From NCBI GenBank assembly GCA_009602725.1, contig WELB01000019.1, positions 214,869-228,266 of the forward strand: 13,398 nt of DNA, in the 5' to 3' direction. A model generated the notes under the pieces. It worked only from the letters and a program-made list of their open reading frames with translations, was not told where the DNA came from and searched no databases. The stretch's first letter is position 1. Every line of letters starts with the position of its first letter. This DNA comes from Spirogloea muscicola (lineage: Eukaryota; Streptophyta; Zygnematophyceae; Spirogloeales; Spirogloeaceae). Made by a program: the position numbers and the translations under genes. This document shows positions 8,150 to 13,398 of this stretch, piece after piece.

Positions 8150-8455
8150 TTGGACCTTGTCCATTCCTCATGGGCTGGCCTTTGACGGCCATCGCCCTCT
8201 TTAGAAGAACAACTTCTGTGGGTGTGTGGGTACTAATGTCACACTTTTACCTTGGTCACCCTAAAATTAGCCCGACTTTTGCACTAGCTTTCGCCCGAAA
8301 GTATTTCGGCTTGAATTGGCCAAAATTGGCCAAACTTTCACTACATGCGCAGTGGGCGCCTTCTCTCTCCTCTCTACCCGTTCCCCTTCGGACCTTGTCA
8401 CCTTCTCGGGCTGGCTGTTCCCAGCCCTTGCCCCCTTTACGAGAGCCACTTTCTT
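8150..8455 (+). mobile_element. Two plus-oriented LINE tail modules
   Basis: A degenerate module lies at about 8154-8215 (ggaccttgtccattc, then gggctggcctttgacggcc). A better one lies at 8394-8455 (ggaccttgtcacc, core 8408-8427, then gagagccactttc). Between them are closely spaced short repeats, including attggccaaa twice near 8317-8336. Confidence 0.65.
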
Positions 8456-8520
8456 TGGAGCATGGGTCAGGTAAAAGGGACCGTGTCAGCGATTCCATCC
8501 CGGATGCACTGAATGGAAGA

Positions 8521-8690
8521 GGAAGTGGCTCTCCCAATGGGCAAGGGCTGTGAGAAGCCAGCCCAAAAAGAATGACAAGGTTCGAAGGGGCCAACCTACG
8601 AAGGGGCCAGAGGCGCTAGCTCTAAACTAGGGAAGGATGAATCACTCAATAACAACGAGTGAGGAGCCTCAAATCCGACAGAATGGGCCT
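8521..8690 (-). mobile_element. 5'-truncated LINE end (ORF end plus tail)
   Basis: Read on the minus strand, the copy starts near 8690 with codons for SDLRLLTRCY and a TGA, matching SDLRLLTRTY-TGA of the LINE copy at 1019-1050. The 3' region follows, ending with the hairpin (8545-8564) and tail (8521-8544). Retention of only the last ten codons plus tail is what 5' truncation during LINE insertion gives. Confidence 0.68.
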
Positions 8691-8699
8691 CCATTCTCT

Positions 8700-9103
8700 C
8701 CTCCATCCTCTCCTCCTCAAAGGTGGTTGCAAATTGCTAGGGTCGGGCTAGCTACAGCAGCGGCTGCCGTGGACGCTGACGTGGCTTACCGCTGACGTCA
8801 GTGGGGTTGGGAGTGGGAGGTGGAGGAGAGGTGGGGCAGTCGGCCAAAGAAACGGGAGCGTCTGGATGCGAGTTTGGCGATTAAATTGGGGCTACCCATA
8901 GGTAAGCACTCCCACAAAGAAGATCCAAAAAGCCATGTAGCCCAACCAAGTAGCGGGTACTGAAGCGTCAGAGTATCGACGAGTAAATGGGGGCTACCGT
9001 GAAGCCATGTAAGCATCCCAGAGGCGTGCCACCACCCATCCCCATCACTCGGTACAAGCCTCCTCCCCCCCCTCGCCTGCGACGAAGCTGCGGCCGCGGC
9101 GCC
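8700..9103 (+). promoter_or_regulatory. EF-hand gene promoter and 5' UTR, ACGT boxes
   Basis: GACGTGGC (8778-8785) matches the plant ABA-response element (ABRE) core ACGTGGC, and TGACGTCA (8793-8800) is a palindromic C-box/CRE-like bZIP site. They are about 310 bp upstream of the ATG. An AT-rich gattaaatt near 8879 could serve as a weak TATA-like element. The start context at 9104 is GCGCCATGGCG. Motifs are visible; ABA responsiveness is inference. Confidence 0.4.
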
Positions 9104-11257
9104 ATGGCGGAGCCCGCGCCCGCGGCGGAGCCCGCGGCGGNCGGCCGCCGCGGCGGCGGCGGCGGCGACGCTGGACGGCTCCAAGATTCGCGCGCTCGTC
9201 GGCGACGACGTGGCCTTCGCCGCCTTCGTGGACGCCAAGTTCGGCGAGCTGGACGCCAACGGCAACGGCAAGCTCTCCAAGGCGGAGCTCAAGCCCGCGC
9301 TGCTGGCGCTCGGGCCCGCCCTCGGCCTTCCGCCGCCAGGTGTGCCGGCGCCTCTGCAATTGCTGCAGGCCCTCTTGCGGTGGTACCTAACGAGGCCTTG
9401 TCGCCGGCGTGCAATCGGGAGCTCATTCTTTGCTCATTCTAAGAGAACGAATTTGCCAAGTCCTGGCAGGGCTGCATGATGCACGATCATGTTTCTTTAG
9501 CAGCTGAGCTGTTACAGTCATCTGCAAGGCGCCTCACTTTCGCCAATCTATGTCGGCATCACAATGCAAGCGAATCGAGAATACAAGTCATTTGAGACTA
9601 GCACGAGGGCACATGCGGCTCACTGACGCTGCGAGAACTGAACTGTGGACCGGCAATCTGAGGTGCCGTGCTCAGGCACGAAGGAGGAAGCTGATAGGTT
9701 GATTGACATGGTCTTTGAGGCGGCCTTCGCCAAGGACGACAAGGAGGAGGTCACCAAAGAGGAGTTTGCTGCATTCAACAGGGAAATTCTCCTCGGCATT
9801 GCCGACGGCCTGGAGGGTACGCATTATGTGCTTTCATTCACATGTTAAGTCTGGATTGTATGGAAGTCCTAACAGGTCATTAATTAACTGGGCATTTGCT
9901 TACTGTTCTGTTGTCTCCATTGGGTATCACTTGTGGCTTGGTAATGACTCGACGGCTTGCAGACCAGAGTCTATCTACAAGGGAGCCCTGTTGGTGGCAC
10001 TTCATTGCGCTGACGACTTAAGCCTGTTGCGCAGAGGACCCCGTCATGCTTGCTGTGCTGGATGGCTCCCAGTTGACCAGCCTTCTGGACGACGAGGACG
10101 AGTTTGCAATGCTGGCAGAGAGTGTCTTCGCTGAGCTGGATGCTGACAATAGTGGGAAGATATCAAAGAGCGAGCTGAAGAATGCCTTCACCAAGTTGGG
10201 GTTGTCTGCCGGGGTGCCTCCAGTTGGAGGTGAACAGGCTGATGACATCAACTCTCAATTATCACAGCAGCTCACTTTCTCTTAAACTCTTTATTACACA
10301 AGCACAATACTGCATACTGCATATACTGCATACTGATATATAGAAAAAACTATGAAGGTCAGGAGCAGTGTGAATTCTAAAGCACCTGAATCCCCAACTT
10401 GAATTGGTTATAGTGAACAAGACATTGACTGAATGTCTTATGAGTGTGGTTTGCTGACAGAGCATATTGCAGATGGGGTGCATTGAGGAGGATAGAAGAG
10501 ATGCTGAGCAGCTGACAAGCAGTTGCCTGTGGCTTCTCTCTGTGCTTGCAGCAACGCCTGAAGCAGACGAGCTCATCGATGGTGTCATTCAGAAGTACGG
10601 TCACGGGGAGGGGGAGCTCGGGCAGGCAGAGTTTGCCAAGCTGCTCCAAGACACGCTGACTGACATTGCCAGCTCCCTGGCAGAGAGACCTATTGTGATG
10701 GCGCATGATGTCAAAGTCCTGAACGGGGCTCGCCTGAGAAAGGTGAGCTATGAGATAGTTGGGCGCTTGGCTCTATGACCGTCACCCATCGTCAGCAGCT
10801 CACACATTCCAAGAATCTCCTGGACAGATGTTGATCAACAGTCCTCTGCATTGGGAACAGTCATCAAGCCCTGCTATCCATGTGCTGCTTGCGCCCTTGC
10901 ATCTACATCTAAGTCTTATTGTCGTGTTGAAAGGTGCTGAACGATGAGGAGTTGCTCTTGGAGTCTACTACGAAAATGTTCGAGGAGTGGGACCTTGACA
11001 AGGACGACAAGCTGAGCAAGGGTGAGATTGTCACGGCTTTCAAGACCCTGGGGCTCAGCTTCGGTCTCCCTCCCGAGACGTCGCAGGCAGAGCAGGAGGT
11101 CATCTTCGGCAAAGTGTTCGATGCCGCTGACTATGACCACAATGGCATAGTTGACAAGGACGAGTTTGCCATCCTGGCCAAATCCCTCCTCAAGAGCTTG
11201 GCAGATGAGCTGGAGCAGAATCCCATCATTATTGAGACGCAGATCACCGTTGGGTAG
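9104..11257 (+). CDS. EF-hand Ca2+ sensor, three tandem EF-hand pairs
   Basis: Five exons: 9104-9339, 9676-9816, 10035-10229, 10552-10742 and 10934-11257, about 361 aa, with a TAG stop. Introns are GT-AG (336, 218, 322 and 191 bp) in phases 1, 1, 1, 0. After an Ala-rich start come three repeats of about 115 residues: LDGSKI...FGELDANGNGKLSKAE; LDGSQL...FAELDADNSGKISKSE; LNGARL...FEEWDLDKDDKLSKGE. Each ends near a conserved GL.PP block and a second EF-hand. Canonical-looking loops are EF1 (50-61), EF3 (161-172), EF5 (274-285, Asp at loop position 6) and EF6 (320-331); EF2 (97-108) and EF4 (206-217) lack the first Asp. Order, LDG repeats and length (about 375 aa in the family) match Arabidopsis At4g38810, described as a SnRK2-interacting calcium sensor. 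Exon 1 needs a one-base frame correction at the N (9141), in a GCG tract. No signal or membrane segment is seen, so it is likely cytosolic or nuclear. Confidence 0.88.
9141..9167 (+). repeat. GCC/GCG tract with N, poly-Ala coding
   Basis: The N at 9141 opens a GCG microsatellite. The ATG frame (9104) and the EF-hand frame (codons at 9141, 9144 and so on) differ by one base across it. The EF-hand frame has no upstream ATG of its own, so an unresolved base count here is the simplest reading. Confidence 0.7.
10304..10342 (+). repeat. Short tandem repeat in intron 3
   Basis: Repeated units of the type atactgc lie inside intron 3 of the EF-hand gene. Splice sites are not affected. Confidence 0.6.
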
Positions 11258-11920
11258 ACAGTTGCATCTTTGAGTAGGCTAAAATCAGCTCTCACAGAAA
11301 TGATGGATAAGCATACCTCATGATGATGACTAAGGTTATCAACAAATGCCTTCATTTCACTGTGTGTGCGCACATCCATTGAGGACTTGGAACCTCAATA
11401 TTTGTTTGTGCTTTGTACAGCCGAACAGTTCCACTTGAGTTGGCAATGGTGGTCATAGCCTTCAGACGCTTGAGATTGCAAGGTTGTAGTCGTTGTAATG
11501 GCAAGGTGGCTTTCTGCAGTAGCTCGATAGCTCAATTTATGCAAGGTGTTATTATGGCAATTCAAATATCACATAGCAGCACTGGATAGTACAAATTGAT
11601 GACAGGCTCAGAGACTTGTGCGCTTCATAAGCTTTGTATGACTGCGTCCTTCAGGGCTTGTCAGCTCGTGTGAAGACCTGTTTTACTTGCATCCCCGCAT
11701 CGGAAGGTTCATGCACATTACTGTCCTTACTGTCCCGAAGGTCGTGCCCATGAAACTGCATTGCAGTGGTGCGTAGTAGAACCTGGGTCTTACTGGCCAC
11801 CTCGCCAGGCAGGCGGCTGAGGTTGCTGGCTTTGACATTGCCGAATCACGAGCCCTGCTCGAATGATATCCGACTCCGCGCTGGCCGGTTAGAGAGCAGG
11901 TGCTTTCCCCCACAGAGGTG
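11258..11920 (+). other. EF-hand gene 3' UTR and non-coding flank
   Basis: No further exon or gene is supported after the TAG. A TGTAA, the green-algal polyadenylation-type motif, lies at 11494-11498. Whether it is used cannot be told. Confidence 0.35.
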
Positions 11921-12975
11921 TGCTGAGGCGGGCCAGCCCGAAAGCATTGACACGTGTCTGTGAGGAAGCCTAACAACAGAAGAAGCTCATCTAATGATGC
12001 GATGCTCGCATTAGGCCAGCTCAAAGGGGAGGAAGAAGCACTTCCAAAGGGGTAGATCGCTGTGAAAAGCCAGCCCAATTGCGATTTAAGGGGGCAATGG
12101 CTGTGAATGGCAAGCCCCAAAGATGGACAAGGTCCAAAGGGGCCGGAAAGTGCTCAACGCACAGCTACGAGCGTGCTTTTATGAATGGGTGGTCAGTAAT
12201 GATAGAAGTAGCTCCGCAAAAGGTGTCGGGGCTGCAAAGGGCCAGCCCACAAAAGAATGAAAGGTTCACAATTACCCTAAGCAACAGCAGGTCTAACTCT
12301 GACCTGCGACCAAGCGTCAGCTTGCAGCAGAAAGAGTGTCATCACAGCAAAAGAAAGAGACAGCTCTCTTAATGAAAGGCAATGGCTGCGAGAGGCCAGC
12401 TCAGAATTTAGAGTTCTTTAGATTGTATGGGGATGGCTGTAAAAGGCCAGCCCAACAATATTGCACAAGGTCTGAAAGAGAAGAAGACGAAGAAGGCTTA
12501 AGAAGGTCTGAAAGGGCCGGAAGGTGCAAGAAATACCACTGAACCACGCTGCGTGAATTCTGCGAGAAATATGCATTCCAGAAGGAGAAGAAACAACGTC
12601 TGAAACAAAGAAGAAACAGCCCTTCCAATGTTAGGCAATGGCTTTGAGAAGCCAACCCAAAGAATGAAACAAAATTTGAAAGGGCCGGAAGGCGCAAACA
12701 AGGACTGGACAAGGTGCAAGCAAAGTGGACAAGACGGAAACTGCTAGTTCAATGTAAGGCAATGGTGTTTGAGGCCAGCCCAAAGAAACATACAAGAGAG
12801 GACGAGCTGCCGAGCAGTGGCAGCGTGGTTGGGCGCCGGTGGGGTCTGACGGGAGAGGCAGGTGGGGGGTTGGCCGTCCAGTGCCAGCGTGGCTGACGGA
12901 GAGAATGAAGAAGAAAGTGCTCGCCCATTGAGGATAGAGAGAGGGGGCTCGCCCATTGAGGATAGGGGCTGGAAA
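11920..12975 (-). mobile_element. Array of LINE tail hairpin modules
   Basis: At least seven minus-oriented modules follow one another. Cores are near 12055-12076, 12091-12118, 12229-12248, 12383-12402, 12434-12453, 12634-12658 and 12761-12781. There is a degenerate remnant near 11930, and two tail-only copies (ctcgcccattgaggata, twice) at 12913-12967. Most share ggcaatggctg.gaaaagccagcccaa, then acaaggtc.gaaagggccgg. They are more diverged from each other than the pair at 700-898. No LINE coding sequence is seen between them. Confidence 0.7.
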
Positions 12976-13398
12976 ATGACTCTTCACTTCTCCCATCTCT
13001 CCCACCCCCAACCCGACCGTTGGCGCGCCCGCGCTTGCCCCCCGCGCCGCCGCCGCCGCCGCCGCGGCGGCGGCGGCGGTCCTTTCGCCCCCCGCTGCCG
13101 CCGGCTGGCGAGCTGGCGCCGACGAGCTCATGGCCGCGCCAGGCCCCGGGGCTTCTTCGGGCGCCACGCTCAAGGCCGCGCCAGACCCTGCCCCCGCCCC
13201 TCTGGTTGCCTCGCCGCTGCCGAGTTCCCCCGGTCACCCTCGGCTGGGCAGCAGTTCCCCGTGCCTGCGCCAGCGACAGCTGCTCCTCCCGACGCTTCAA
13301 GCCCCGCGGCGGCGGCCTCGGGCGCCCCGGCCTCCTCTACCCCGGCGGGAGCCGAGCTCGTCCTCCCCTACCAAGCGCCTCCTGTCTTCACGGGCAGC
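12976..13398 (+). other. GC-rich Ala/Pro coding-like stretch, partial, frame unclear
   Basis: A frame opens with an ATG at 12976 and stays open to the right edge. In its first two thirds, however, a second frame (through ATG 13130: MAAPGPGASSGATLKAAPDP) has the more natural Ala/Pro composition. Near the end the 12976 frame looks better (AGAELVLPYQAPPVFTGS). The switch lies around 13215-13255. This may be a gene or LINE ORF1 start with a one-base error or mutation, or just a GC-rich flank. No family is recognised. Confidence 0.25.
13050..13079. repeat. 30-bp perfect GCC/GGC palindrome
   Basis: A (GCC)n run turns into (GGC)n around CCGCGG (13062-13067), giving a perfect 30-bp self-complementary sequence that would form a strong hairpin. 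Confidence 0.85.

Noticed and set aside
8575-8595. ggttcgaag in a LINE tail resembling a tRNA-type B box
   Set aside because: Other copies read ggttcagag or ggtccaaag, and no A box at suitable spacing was found, so a Pol III promoter is not supported.
10262-10706. Minus-strand open frames over intron 3 and exon 4 of the EF-hand gene
   Set aside because: They are shadows of the plus-strand exon, whose EF-hand sequence and splice sites are consistent.
11518-11529. cagtagctcgat, identical to 12 bp of the foldback terminal repeat
   Set aside because: A lone 12-bp match with no flanking similarity is not enough to call an element remnant.

Overview
The window looks like nuclear DNA of a green-lineage eukaryote, most likely a streptophyte alga or an early-diverging plant. 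Genes are interrupted by short GT-AG introns. Coding exons are GC-rich while introns and intergenic DNA are more mixed. The best-supported gene belongs to a plant EF-hand family (Arabidopsis At4g38810 / SnRK2-interacting calcium sensor type). The rest is dominated by retrotransposon debris and foldback repeats. Two single N bases lie in GC-rich low-complexity tracts and mark assembly uncertainty. The species cannot be named from this sequence.

Layout. 1-1960: pieces of a non-LTR (LINE) retrotransposon on the minus strand. These are a reverse-transcriptase C-terminal piece running off the left edge (1-699), and a second copy's ORF end plus 3' tail (1333-700). Short hairpin-bearing copies of the same tail follow in both orientations. 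2028-2249: an open but ATG-less fragment. 2329-3311: a large foldback element with long imperfect inverted arms. 3590-3655: a lone tail module. 3663-4050: a decayed + strand copy of the next gene. 4080-4461: half a foldback element with its middle part inverted. 4456-5819 (minus): a two-exon gene for a predicted nuclear protein of about 413 aa, with a basic stretch, a CxxC-x6-C-x3-H motif and an acidic repetitive C-terminus. 5840-5920: its promoter, with G-box and E2F-like sites. 5920-8140: no gene I can support, apart from a 119-bp tandem duplication. 8150-8690: more LINE tails. 8700-11257 (+): promoter and five exons of the EF-hand gene, about 361 aa, made of three tandem EF-hand pairs. 11258-11920: downstream non-coding DNA. 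11920-12975: an array of LINE-tail hairpin modules. 12976-13398: a GC-rich, Ala/Pro-coding stretch that may start another gene or element and runs off the right edge.

The parts do not form one pathway. The main interest is (i) the EF-hand protein with a visible threefold duplication that includes an intron position, (ii) an unrecognised, possibly lineage-specific zinc-motif gene with an inverted broken paralogue beside a foldback element, and (iii) a LINE whose stem-loop 3' tail is scattered about 20 times through 13 kb.
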